A stretch of DNA of 64,000 nucleotides from Pterobdella sp. o SKG-2022 (taxonomy: Eukaryota; Annelida; Clitellata; Hirudinida; Piscicolidae). The DNA is taken from NCBI GenBank assembly GCA_964035795.1, contig OZ038320.1, positions 1,167,553-1,231,552 on the forward strand, in the 5' to 3' direction. Positions 1-9,791 of the stretch are shown here, piece by piece. How positions within the stretch are numbered: the stretch's first letter is position 1; every line of letters begins with the position of its first letter. Below the pieces are notes generated by a model. The model was not told the DNA's origin, did no database searches, and saw only the letters and a program-made list of their open reading frames with translations. The translations under genes were made by a program, and so were the position numbers.

Positions 1-7
1 GAGAAAG

Positions 8-615
8 TGTCAAGAGCCTGGGTTTTTTCATAGATAGAGACTTGAGCATGAACTCACATATAAGTAAGATGTTGCAAGCAGGCTTCTCAGCTCTCAGGCA
101 GATAAGGTCCATTAAGAAGTGTCTTTCTTATGATTAATTGAGGACCCTTGCTGTTGCTTTGATTCTGAGCAGAATAGATTATTGCAACACATTGTTAGCT
201 GGGTTACCTAAAAAGCAGCCGGGTAGAGTCTAGTCCCTTATCCGCACTACAGCCAGGTTAATTATAGGTACAAGGAAGTTTGACCATATAACTCCAGTTT
301 TGAAAAAGTTGCATTGGGTCAAAGTTAGGGATAGGGTAGTTTATAAAATATTATTACTTATATTTAAATGTAGGCTAGGATATGGTCCAAAATACATATC
401 GGAAAGACTCACACCTCTCTGAAATACCTGAAAGGTGAAAGCTTAGATCTTCGGACTCAACCAATTTATACGTCTCCAAGTCCAAAATGTCTAGTATTGG
501 AAAGCGTAGGTTTGAGGTTGAAGGCCCAAGTTTGTGGAACAGCTTGCGGGAAGGCTTAAGAAGGGTTAGGAAAGTGAAGAACTTTGGAAAGAGGCTAAAA
601 ACTAGTTTTTTTTTA
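8..615 (+). mobile_element. Non-LTR retrotransposon remnant, C-terminal part of reverse transcriptase ORF
   Basis: Conceptual translation with several stops and frame changes gives the signature end of a CR1/L2/Jockey-like ORF2. Visible pieces are SRIDYCNTLLAGLPKK near 170-215, TTARLIIGTRKFDHITPVLK near 245-305, LHWVKVRDRVVYKILLLIFK near 310-370, and GPSLWNSLREGLRRVRKV near 525-580. Stop codons break it in at least four places, so it is a dead fragment. Its 5' part lies outside the window. No target-site duplication could be identified. It lies just upstream of the EGF exons, probably in an intron or the 5' flank of that gene. Confidence 0.85.
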
Positions 616-813
616 AAAATATTAAGCTGTTATAACCTATTATTATAATAGAATATTTTACAAATATCAAGTGATCTTGAAACTCTCTGGGTTAAACATC
701 ACTATAATAAACCTCGTAAATTATTATTATTATTATAGTAATAGTCCAAGAACTTTGAAGTAAAAAATATCAAAACAATGAATAAACATTTATATTCATA
801 TTGTGAATAACAG

Positions 814-2741
814 CCACTTCTCTGGACGAATGTCTGCAAGGAAGCTCTGGTAAGTGACATCTAGCGAATATATTTAAAATTTTTTAAATTTAATTTTGTG
901 CTTTGTAGACGTTTTTGTGACGTTCATGAAAAATTCACAATTAAAACTCCAAATTTTCGCGTATAAAACCGGAATTAAAATGATAATCAAACTTACGTAA
1001 TAAACATAATAGAATAGTTAAAAAAAATAATAATAGATAAAAATAACAACAATAATATGAAGGATGTCAACAGAGGTGTCACAAAACTCCATACTCTTAC
1101 TACTGCTCATGCAACCCTGGATTCATTGTAGCACCATCAAACAATCGGTGCCCTGGTGGGTGAGGGGGTGATGGGGGGGTATGATGTGGAGGTGGGTGTG
1201 ATGTGTTTTGGTGATTGAGTGGTAGAGAAAGGAAGAGAGGATTGTTGGGTTTACAATATAATAGGTCACGTAAATGATAATCTTAACATAAATTAGATAA
1301 AATAATAACAGTGACAATAATATAAATATCAATAGTTGCAATAATAATATAAATACAAATAATAAATTTTGGAAATCATCCCTAGGCAACCTACCAATAA
1401 CATTCTGTCGCCATTTTGCCGAAGTTAAAGGTCTTATTTGTTTTTGCTCCAACGGAACTTTCACCAGGCCTATCAATAACACCGTGTGTATAGGTGAGTG
1501 GGGGAGGTGGTGAGTGGAAGAAGTGGTGAGTGGAGGAAGTAGTGTGTGGGGGAAGTGATGAGTGAGAGAAGTGGTGTGTGGGGGAGGTGGTGAGTGAGAG
1601 AGGTGGTGAGTTGGGGAAGTGGTGTGTGAGAAGGTGGTGTGTGGGGGAAGGTGGTGAGTAAGAGAAGTGGTGAGTGGGGGAGGTGGTGAGTGGGTAGTTG
1701 TTATTTATTGAGTGTGTTGGTGAACTTCTTCGAGCAGATAAAAAAGTGTAGATGGGTAAAGATGATGTAGAAGGTAGAAAATATAAAATAAAGTCTTTGA
1801 GGGTAGCTGGAAAATCAAAAAGAAATATATTAATTTAGCAATTTGAACAAACCAATGCAACAAAATGAGTTTCAGATGGTTCGGCAACAGATAGATTTGC
1901 CCATGTAATAAAATCCTTTGTGCAACAAACCTTCATTGAACTTGCAGACGAGAATGAGTGTGACGACAATAATGGAGGTTGCAGTCATATCTGTTCCAAC
2001 ACTCAAGGTGGCTCTATCATTATACTATCACTACTATTGTCACTGGTGTTACTATTGTCCTCCTTGTACGTTTGTTACCACTATACTTATTCATATTTTT
2101 GATATTGTTTTAATAATTTCATTTGTATAATTCTTGATAATGCCATCATAGTATCAATTCATGAATAATCAATACCACTCCACCCTTGCTCTTCACCCCA
2201 TCAACAAAACCCCACTTTACCAAGACCACCCCATCAACACCACACTCCCCCACCAACACCATCCTATCAACGCCATCACCACCAACACTCCCCCATCAAC
2301 ACCACCACACCATCCCAGGAGGTTACAGATGTGAGTGTCCTGAAGGTCATTCGTTATCTCGCAACAGCCGCATCTGTATTGGTGAGTTTGTGTGGTTGTG
2401 TGTGTTGTTATCGCATTATCTTTGGCGCCAATAAAAAACTGGTGCTTATTGTTTTCTGAGATAGCTTGATTGAACCCATCCGGATAAGTGAAGGAGGCTA
2501 TCCTGGATTTTTCGACCTGGTTATAGAATGCTACTTTTTGTGGCATTTGGATCCGGTGAGGGAGTGTCACATAATTAAAAACCAACGAATAAACAATCTA
2601 ACATATAAACACGCACACACACGCGCAAACATGCACAAACAGATACAGATGAATGTGCTCAGTCAAATAGATGTCCCCAAAATTATGTGTGTCTTAATAC
2701 CATTGGATCTTATATGTGTCTGTCCAACAGCATCGTTATAG
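814..2741 (+). CDS. EGF-repeat protein, partial (five exons)
   Basis: Five small exons with consistent phase-1 junctions encode EGF-like repeats: 814-849, 1063-1155, 1948-2007, 2319-2381 and 2649-2741. Exons 1+2 join to a six-cysteine repeat starting LDECLQGSSGC and containing YYCSCNPGF. Exons 3+4 make a second starting DENECDDNNGGC and containing GGYRCECPEG. Exon 5 starts a third, DECAQSNRC, with NTIGSYMC. The D-x-x-E-C starts suggest calcium-binding EGF repeats of an extracellular matrix or receptor protein. The array is too short to name a family (fibulin, matrilin and SCUBE types all fit). The 5' end lies upstream of the window and no 3' end was found before the convergent receptor gene. 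The third repeat breaks frame after its fourth cysteine (see findings). Introns carry G-rich minisatellites. Confidence 0.7.
1490..1700 (+). repeat. G-rich minisatellite (GTGGTGAGTGGGGGAA-type)
   Basis: About 200 bp of imperfect GTGGTGAGTG / GTGGTGTGTGGGGGAAG units, strongly purine/G-biased on the plus strand, inside the EGF-gene intron between 1155 and 1948. G-run spacing could allow G-quadruplexes; that is inference. Confidence 0.85.
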
Positions 2742-2930
2742 GTTGGTAATGGTGGGTAGGTGGTGAGGGTAGGTGGTGGTAGGTGATGGGTAGGTGGTGG
2801 GTAGGTGTTGTGGTAAATGGTGTGGGTAGGTGGTGGGTGGGTGGTGGGTAGGTGTTGTGGTAGGTAGTGGGGGTAGGTGTTGTGGGTAGGTGGTGTGGGT
2901 AGGTAGTGTGGTAGCAAATGGGGGGTATGA
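2742..2930 (+). repeat. G-rich minisatellite (GGTAGGTGGTGGGTAGGTGTTGTG-type)
   Basis: Immediately follows the last recognised EGF exon. Imperfect units built from GGTAGGTGGTGGGTAGGTGTTGTG. It contains many copies of GGTAGGT/GGTGGGT, which resemble splice donors. Confidence 0.85.
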
Positions 2931-4407
2931 TGGCCCAAACAGTTTGAGGTAGATGCTGGTAGATGGTTAGAGGAAAGTGGGAAAAAAGATTGTGGAGGTT
3001 GATAATGGGTAAAGAGATTGAGCAATAATTATTATATGTTTTATAAATTGATACAAACGCTCAAGAAGTAACAAAAATTTATTTCGGTGAAAACGACAGA
3101 ATAATCTAGAAAGAATTCTAAGGTCCACAATGAAAATATAAAAACTTTACAGAAAATACGTCATAATGAGATCAGAACATATGGTTACGAAAATAAAAAT
3201 AAGAATAAAAATAATATTACTAATAAAAAAATAAGTTTTATTATTCTTATGATTATTGCTGAAACTCAAACAGACTGCAACATAAGCACACGCTATCAAA
3301 CCTTGCACACACAACCCCACACTACTTTTAATTCGAAAAACTCTCTCGTGAATATTTAAATATGAAGCGCTATAAAATTTAAATTAACTTTTAAACGACT
3401 CTTCGGGATATTTTGTTTCAATATTTTTTAATTTTTATGCATGACCATGTTTTTAATGAGTTTTTTATGATTTTTTTCTAGTAATTTTATCCTCATAGCC
3501 ACAACCAACGTCATCACTTCTACCACCACCACTTTTATCATCATCATAATCATCACGATCATCACCACCTTCACCATTTTAACCGCCACCACCACCATCA
3601 TCATCATCATCGTCATCATCGCCATCATCACCACCACCATCATCATCATCATCATCACCACCATGTGTTATTCAATTGTGTTTAACCAACCAAACAGTTC
3701 CTAGGTGAAAATGGTCACGAGTTTAATATCATTGTGGGTTATAAAATTAATAATAAGTGATAAAAATAATAAGATAATAATAATTATAAAGAATTATAAG
3801 AACAATAAAAAATGCATACGAATAGAAAACTGTAATTCAATAGAATACAATAAAAAAGACAAAAGTTAATGATGGCATTTGATGAGAATGAAGAAGAAGA
3901 AGAAGAAGAAGAAGAAGAAGAAGAAGAAGAGAAAGATGATGAAGATGATGATGATTAAATCTGACCAAGAACAAACAACATGAATGTAAGAAATACAAAA
4001 AAGAATAAGTATGCTGAGCTACAACAATAAAAATAACAAGGAGAATAATCATGAAAAGAAAAATAACAATCAAAATAATCATAATAAAGACAACAAGAAA
4101 AACTGATGCAAGAAACAAAGAACAATTTGCAAATTTTTTTATCGCTTTTTTATGTTCGAACCCATGTTAAATTATTCTATGGTCATCTTGATTATATTGT
4201 ACATACAAATGTTATATTATCACTCAAACAAAGAACATTAAACAAGGCTTGTTTACTTTTCAAATACATTATCGCTCGTAAAAATCCATTTGCACCCTTG
4301 AAACAACAACAACCCGAAAAACAACAACAGCGAAAGCACATCTACGTCATCATAAAACCGCCATTTGGGAAGCTATTATAAACACAATTATGACCTCATA
4401 AATGAGA
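2931..4407. other. Non-coding region between convergent genes
   Basis: No exon recognised on either strand. It holds (CAT/CAC)n tracts at about 3495-3663 and a (GAA)n plus (GAT)n tract at about 3892-3955. The rest is A/T-rich. Open frames here are homopolymer products of those repeats. Confidence 0.6.
3495..3663 (+). repeat. (CAT)n/(CAC)n trinucleotide tract
   Basis: Interspersed CAT, CAC and CAA trinucleotides over about 170 bp, ending in CATCATCATCATCATCACCACCATG. Low-complexity; it creates a spurious Met/Val-rich frame on the minus strand. Confidence 0.85.
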
Positions 4408-5957
4408 TCAAGATGACGTCATGATTACCTCGTCAATGACGTCATCGACGTTGTCACCGCTGTGGTATCCGTCGAAGTTTGAGAAGTTGTGTTTTTTGGG
4501 AAGAGGGGGGTTTTTGTTGTTTTTTTTATTGTTTTTGTTTGTATTATTATTGTTGTTTTTGTTGTTATTATTATTGTTGGTTTCGAATGAATTTTTGTTA
4601 ATGTTGTTTTTGTTGTTGTTTTGAAGTCCGCCATTTTGACACATGTATCTTTCGATCTCAAGGTCTGATACGTCATAACCCTCCTTGTTTAAGGGTGGTT
4701 TCTTGAGTTTGAGAAAGGAGGAGGAGGAAGAAGAAGATGATAGTTGTTGTTTTTGTGGTAGAGTTTTATGCAGTTGTGGTGGTTTCTGTTGTTGTTGTGG
4801 TGTGTTTTTTGGCGTGTTTTGTTGTTTTGTGTTTTCATTTGGCGTATTATGTTGTAATGTGTGTTGTTGTGATGTTGAATGTAACTGTGGTGTGTTATGC
4901 TGTTTATGTGGCAAAGTGCTGTGAGGTTGTTGTTTTAGATTGAAAGTGTGGAAAGATTGGAGTAATTTGGGTTTTAAAGGAGGTTGTGAAGGTGGCGGTG
5001 GGTTTTGTTGTGTTTGTTGATACAAATCGTTAGAGAAATTGATTTTTTGCGATGGAAAATGTTGAGGTGAAAAAAGAGGTGTTGTTTGTTGTGGTGTTGA
5101 TGGGAGGAATGGCTTCGGGAAAAAGTAGTGTGGAGAATTGTGTTGTAATGTGTTAAAATAATGTGGGTTGAACTGATCTACATTGTTGTTGTGTTGGTGT
5201 GTGATGTTTTGTTGTTGTTGATTGTTATGTTGCACGTTGTTGTCACAAAAATGGTTACCGAGGGAGGTACCAGTTCTGTAAAACCTTGGTTGCTTATTTG
5301 GTTGAGGAGTGAGAAGGGGGTAGTGAGGTGTGGTAAAGTTGTTGTCAGAGGTATTAGTGTTAAAGTTTGTGTTGAGATTGCTGTTAGTGTTGAAGTTGTT
5401 GTTGAGATTGTTATTTGTGTTGTTTTGTTCTATGTTGAAGAGAGCATTTCTGGGGAATGTTCCATAAGTGAGGGCTTTTGGAAGGGTGGGTGGTAGAAAG
5501 GAAGGGTCGTGGGAGTGATTGTTGTGCAACATGTTGTTGTTGGGCAACATGTTGCTGTTGTTGTTTAATGGCATATCATTGTTGTTCATCATATTGTTGA
5601 GCAAATTGTTGTTGTTGAAAAGTGGGGCACCCAGGGTGGAACATTGTAGAACGTTGGCATCATTAGGATTCAAAATAGTTGCTTGTTTGTCTGCCACAGG
5701 AACCAGGAGAATGGAGTGGGGATGAACAGATGGGTGGATAGAAGGTGAAGACATACGATTGGTTGAAAGAGATGAGTCATCGGAAACAGTTTTTTTTCTC
5801 CAGACATACAAGGACAGTGCAGTCAATAGGACACAAAACACCATCAGTGTCACCACCCCCACCACACTCACCACCCTCAACCCCTCGCTCTGCAGACTAG
5901 CCGCTATTTCTGACCCTTTTTCGGAAACCCCTTTCATAGCACTCATTCCCATTCCTG
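4408..5957 (-). CDS. Adhesion receptor, last exon: transmembrane helix and Asn/Gln-rich cytoplasmic tail
   Basis: This single 1,550-nt exon ends the Ig/FN3 receptor. It starts in phase 1 after a 55-nt intron (5958-6012) and runs AGMGMSAMKGVSEKG, a juxtamembrane stretch, then a hydrophobic helix around VVSVVGVVTLMVFCVLLTAL, a basic stop-transfer YVWRKK, and about 450 cytoplasmic residues ending in VIMTSS. The tail is dominated by Asn, Gln, His, Pro, Ser and Thr, with Asn runs of up to eight, a Ser run and Gln clusters. Two segments near the C-terminus are not repetitive: EGYDVSDLEIERYMCQNGG and FDGYHSGDNVDDVIDEVIMTSS. These are the best candidates for protein-binding motifs. The stop codon is at 4408-4410. 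No kinase or phosphatase domain is present. The AT-rich repeat coding on the plus strand is a shadow. Confidence 0.85.
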
Positions 5958-6012
5958 CTGCCATCATTATCTACATTATTTTTATTCTCATCATCGTTAC
6001 TATCAGACTTAC

Positions 6013-6664
6013 CTTTATTAGCTTCAAAGGTCAAAGCTTTAGTATGAACTTTGAACTTGACCTCTTTACCTTGCCCAATCTGGTTGACTCCTACCACAGT
6101 GACCTGGTATTCAGTGGATGGAGTCAAGTCACTAAGATCAACTCTGGGTCCTGTAAGTTTATTTTATTGACTTTCAATATGACTCTATCATATGTGTTTC
6201 ATGGAGTGAATCAAAAACTGTGTTTTGTGAAGACTCGTGTTCAATAATTATAATGGTTAGATAAACATATTAATTACGTCCAAATTAGATCTATTTTCGA
6301 AACTTGTATTAAATGTACAAATTTTTTAAAAATATATATTCAAACTTATAACAAATCTTCCACAGCGTGCTCTCACTCAAGCCACGTGACCACCCACCTT
6401 TAAACTTCTCAGTCACCTTCTTAGATCCACTTTTTGTGCTCACATACGTCACCGACCAGTACTTGAAAGCAAACACTCGTACTTCACCATCATCTTCTTC
6501 TTCATCATCATTATGGTTATCATTATCATGACTACCCTCATCAGCACGTTCATCATTATATCCCTCATCTCCTCTACCCTCCATCTGATCACGTGACAAT
6601 GAAAAGACAATCCTTGTAGAAGTTTCCTTCATCACTGTTATATTGCTTGCTTCCGGTGGGGGAG
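6013..6664 (-). CDS. Adhesion receptor, fibronectin type III domain (2 exons)
   Basis: Exons 6398-6664 and 6013-6150 join in phase 1. The domain begins APPPEASNITVMKETSTRI and contains the FN3 signatures FKYWSVTY, then DLTPSTEYQVTVVGVNQIG. The tyrosine-corner Leu (DLTPSTEY) and the N-x-x-G turn are present, so this is a bona fide FN3 fold. An acidic, His/Asn/Asp/Glu-rich insertion of about 35 residues (plus-strand 6485-6590) sits between the first strands and KYWSVTY. NIT is a potential N-glycosylation site. The domain lies directly before the membrane helix, as in many Ig-superfamily adhesion molecules. Confidence 0.85.
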
Positions 6665-6819
6665 CTGTGTGTGTGTTTGTATGTGTGTGCGTACAAAAAG
6701 TTGCTACACGCATTAATAACTGGTGGGCACAAAAGCACACGCATAATATCAAAGGAAACACGATAATCATTCCAAAAACCCGTCAGACAAAATGGCGCCA
6801 ACAAATTTAGCGGGAAAAC

Positions 6820-7250
6820 CTGCTCGGATCAGGTGGGAGTGTGCGGAAGTGTGACCTAATTTGTTCCTGCCTTCACATATGTACCTGCCGTAATCTCTGT
6901 CCTCTGTGATGTTCACCTGTTATATGTAGTTGCTAGTGTTTTTTTTCGTGTGTTTTTTATAAGGAGTGTTTTGAAGCGTTTCTGTGTGTTCAATTTCATT
7001 ATGTTTGAAGTATGTATTACACACACACCAACAACCACGCACGTCCACAAAAAACCACACAAACTGACATAAAGGGCACTTGTGTTGAATAATGATTGGT
7101 TGATGAAAGTGTGTGGTGCACTGACGTCACTACCCCCATGCAACCATCTCACATCACTTTTTGGACGTCCGAGTGATGTGCACTTGAAAACGACTTGTAG
7201 GCCCAGCCACCCGTAGACCTTGCGGGGCACCATAAAGGTACGAGGTTTGA
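6820..7250 (-). CDS. Adhesion receptor, third Ig domain (2 exons)
   Basis: Exons 7069-7250 and 6820-6916 join in phase 0. Start is KPRTFMVPRKVYGWLG, then the first core cysteine in VVFKCTSLGRP, the core tryptophan in DVRWLHGG, and the F-strand DYGRYICEGRNKLG with the second cysteine. That is a complete I-set Ig pattern, with D-x-G-x-Y-x-C intact. N-glycosylation sequons NQS, NTS and NIT occur between the cysteines. The junction TSALY/VNITED uses a GTCAGT donor. Exon 6820-6916 ends in phase 1 and feeds the FN3 domain as LIRA-APPPE. Confidence 0.85.
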
Positions 7251-7378
7251 CTGGGTGGAGAAAGGGGAAGATGGTGCAAGAGGAAGGAAAGTTTGAAAAA
7301 CATGTTTTTGTAGAAAATGGTGTTTTTATAAATTTTAAAAAGAATTAGTTCGATGGAAAGATATTCAAAAGAACATAC

Positions 7379-7806
7379 ACAAAACGATGACTCGCACACT
7401 TTTTGCGACTTTGCCCAGTTCATTATGAGCTTCACACTGCAGTCTGCCTTCCTCCCCTCTTCCACCATCTTTTATCCAACCCACACCCATCTCTCTAATT
7501 TGCACCATACTTCTCACCACCCCCTTCCCTTCCTCCTCTACCACTCTCACTCCTATTTTGCTCTGGTAAATTTTTTTATTTTCTTGAAAGTTCTTGTAGA
7601 TATTTTATTAGTACTTGTCCAACTTCTTCAGCACCAATGACTCACCAACTGATCCAGCTCATCCACCATCTTTTTATTATCTCCGCCCACATACATCTTC
7701 CATCCAATCACAGGTAAGGGTTTTCCTGAAGCAGTACACGTGACCTCTCTTCTACTTCCTTCCGGTCCTGAAACTTCCGTTTTGTCCACACTCATAATTA
7801 CTTTTT
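7379..7806 (-). CDS. Adhesion receptor, second Ig domain (2 exons)
   Basis: Exons 7646-7806 and 7379-7562 join in phase 0. The domain starts EKVIMSVDKTEVSGPEG, with the first core cysteine in REVTCTASGKPLPVIGW and the tryptophan in the same segment. The F-strand reads GRLQCEAHNELGKVAKSV. The usual Tyr two residues before the second cysteine is Leu (R-L-Q-C), so the tyrosine corner is lost while both cysteines and the NELG turn remain. The exon end uses a strong GTATGT donor and leads in phase 1 to the third Ig domain. Confidence 0.82.
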
Positions 7807-7852
7807 CTAGAATAAAAAATTTATACTTCGTCATTATTTCATTGTTCTAAAA

Positions 7853-7966
7853 GTTATCATGGTCACCCATATTTCATCATTTTACAAGTTATCATGGTCA
7901 CCCATATTTCATCATTTTACAAGTTATCATGGTCACCCATATTTCATCATTTTACAAGTTATCATG
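7853..7966 (+). repeat. 35-bp tandem repeat, 3.2 copies
   Basis: Three exact head-to-tail copies of a 35-bp unit beginning GTTATCATGGTCACCCATAT (7853, 7888, 7923) and a fourth partial copy at 7958. It is intronic, between the first and second Ig domains. No spacers. Confidence 0.95.
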
Positions 7967-8090
7967 CTCATCATCATTTTAATCATCAACATGAACTTTT
8001 CACAACCAGCATATCATTATCACCCTCACATCAAAACCTTAACCAGAACTCTTCTAACCACCACCATCTTCCCCTATAACAAGCACCCAC

Positions 8091-9054
8091 CTAGCACGAC
8101 AACAGAGGCGGAAGTTTCAGAAGCTCCCTGATGATTGGACACCACACAAAAGTACTTACCTTCATCTCCCACACCTACCTCCTTCACCCTCAACATCCCT
8201 CCATCTATCGCCACCCTCTTTCCCTCCCATATCTTCCTCTTCGCCAACACCATTTCTGAAACCTTCTCCTCCTGGTGGAGGTGAGTTTATGAGTGAGATT
8301 GCCAATCAATTGAAGACTATGGAAATAGGATGACAATACAACGTATGCTGTGGAAAATTGTGCACTGTGCTGTCAACAATAAATGGAAACATATTTTTAA
8401 AATTTTGATGAAGTCATATTATTGTTGAGTTATTTATTGTCATTTTTTTCAACATTTCCATCGCCACCTTTTTTTATTGTTTTTTTTCCATTCATTTTTA
8501 TTTCTAAACTGTCAAGCTTATAAGCAAACAATGCCAAGAAATTCTCAAATATTTCACGAACATTCCTCGGAAATTTTTCAGTTACCTTGCATTTATATTG
8601 ACATTTCTCGCGTGAAAAATTCTAAAATTACTTTTAGATGATGTACAAATAGCATCATTGAGTGCAGTTTAATAGTGTGACTACTGGCCACAATTTGTGA
8701 ACCTTATTAATTAGGGGAAGGAATGTGAAATGAGGCAAGAGAATGGTGGCTTGGTGGAGATTTTAAAACCATGCCGAATGCATCGAACGATACAAACCAA
8801 ACACCATTAGCTCCATCTTACCACAACTGTCGTAATACACCAAAAATTATCACAAGCACTACACCAACAGGCATCACACCCACCACCATCACCACACCCA
8901 CCATCATCACCACACCCACCACACCACCTCCCCCTCACAACCTTGAACCATTGATAGGTGACCTGAGAATGACCCGTGACGTCACAGGTCAAATTGAATG
9001 ACCCGCCCTTAATCACTCTCTGGTTTTCAAGTTGTCTGTTTATCTTTGGAGGTC
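8091..9054 (-). CDS. Adhesion receptor, first Ig domain in window (2 exons)
   Basis: Exons 8942-9054 and 8091-8271 join in phase 0. The translation begins (G)PPKINRQLENQRVIKGG, then FNLTCDVTGHSQVTYQWFK with the first cysteine and the tryptophan. The second exon has VAIDGGMLRVKEVGVGDEG followed by KYFCVVSNHQG, giving the second cysteine and a canonical D-x-G-x-Y-x-C. The exon enters in phase 1, so more coding sequence lies upstream on the minus strand; the exon ending at 9248 has the matching phase. From this exon to the stop at 4408 nine exons sum to 957 codons with all phases compatible. By architecture it resembles NCAM/fasciclin/Dscam-type adhesion molecules, but no specific ortholog was recognised. 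Confidence 0.85.
8860..8935 (+). repeat. (CAC/CAT)n intronic tract
   Basis: CACACCCACCACCATCACC-type units inside the intron of the first Ig domain. Confidence 0.8.
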
Positions 9055-9247
9055 CTGTGTGTCAATTTTTGTGCGTGTGTGTGTATTTGAGTTTGTTTTT
9101 TGTGGGTGCGTGAGTGTGTGAGTTTGTTTTTTTGTGTGCTTGGTTTTCTGCAAATACGAATGTGTGCCCATCGTTGTAGCTTCTCATTTAATTCAAATAA
9201 AACCAATTTGAAGCACAAAAAAAACACATAAACATACGAACACATAC

Positions 9248-9791
9248 CTTCATTCCTCTTCTTTCTTTCCATCCTATTTCCTTCCACCCATCCGTTTGTT
9301 TTTCGATTTTTTTTGCTTCGAACATTTTCATGCAATCTTTTTCGCCGGAAAACCTCTGTTATTTTGAGTCTTTGGTCACGAATGTCTAGCATCGTTATAT
9401 TACCTCTGTTATTATTTCTCTTATGCTTATTATTATTATTATTATTCTTATTATTATTGTTTTCATTTTGAGTATTATTTTTGTTATTTGGAATAGTGCA
9501 GTTAGTTTTGTTATAGTTATGATTGTCGTGAGTATTTTTATACTTGTTTTTATTACCTTCAATTATTAATTTATCATCATTTTTATTTATATTATTATTG
9601 TTATTTTTATTACTGTAATGATGATGATGATGATGGTGGGCGTTATAGGAGAGGTTATCAACTCTCGGTGATGTTAATCTCCCATGTTTTATCGCATTCT
9701 CTCCTGTCGTCATATTATTATTCTTATTGTTTTTATGATTCTTTAAATTATCATTATTGTTATTATTATTCTTATTATTATTGTTTTTCAA
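9248..9791 (-). CDS. Probable Asn-rich upstream exon of the adhesion receptor
   Basis: An open minus-strand frame runs for more than 500 nt and ends at a consensus donor (GAAG/GTATGTG at 9248/9247) in phase 1, exactly the phase required by the next exon at 9054; the junction reads KKRNE-G-PPKINRQ. The downstream 50 residues are not simple repeat (NITMLDIRDQRLKITEVF, then a Lys/Arg-rich stretch). The upstream part is Asn-rich with a seven-His run. The 5' boundary is not determined; 9791 is only the most upstream ATG of the open frame. Asn richness matches the tail of the same gene. It could still be a chance frame through AAT/AAC repeats. Confidence 0.4.

Noticed and set aside
4421..5725. Plus-strand frames opposite the receptor tail (Val/Leu/Cys-rich)
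   Set aside because: Antisense of a phase-consistent, domain-bearing minus-strand exon; no splice or domain support of their own.
7853..7966. CRISPR-like 35-bp direct repeats
   Set aside because: Copies abut without spacers; ordinary intronic minisatellite.
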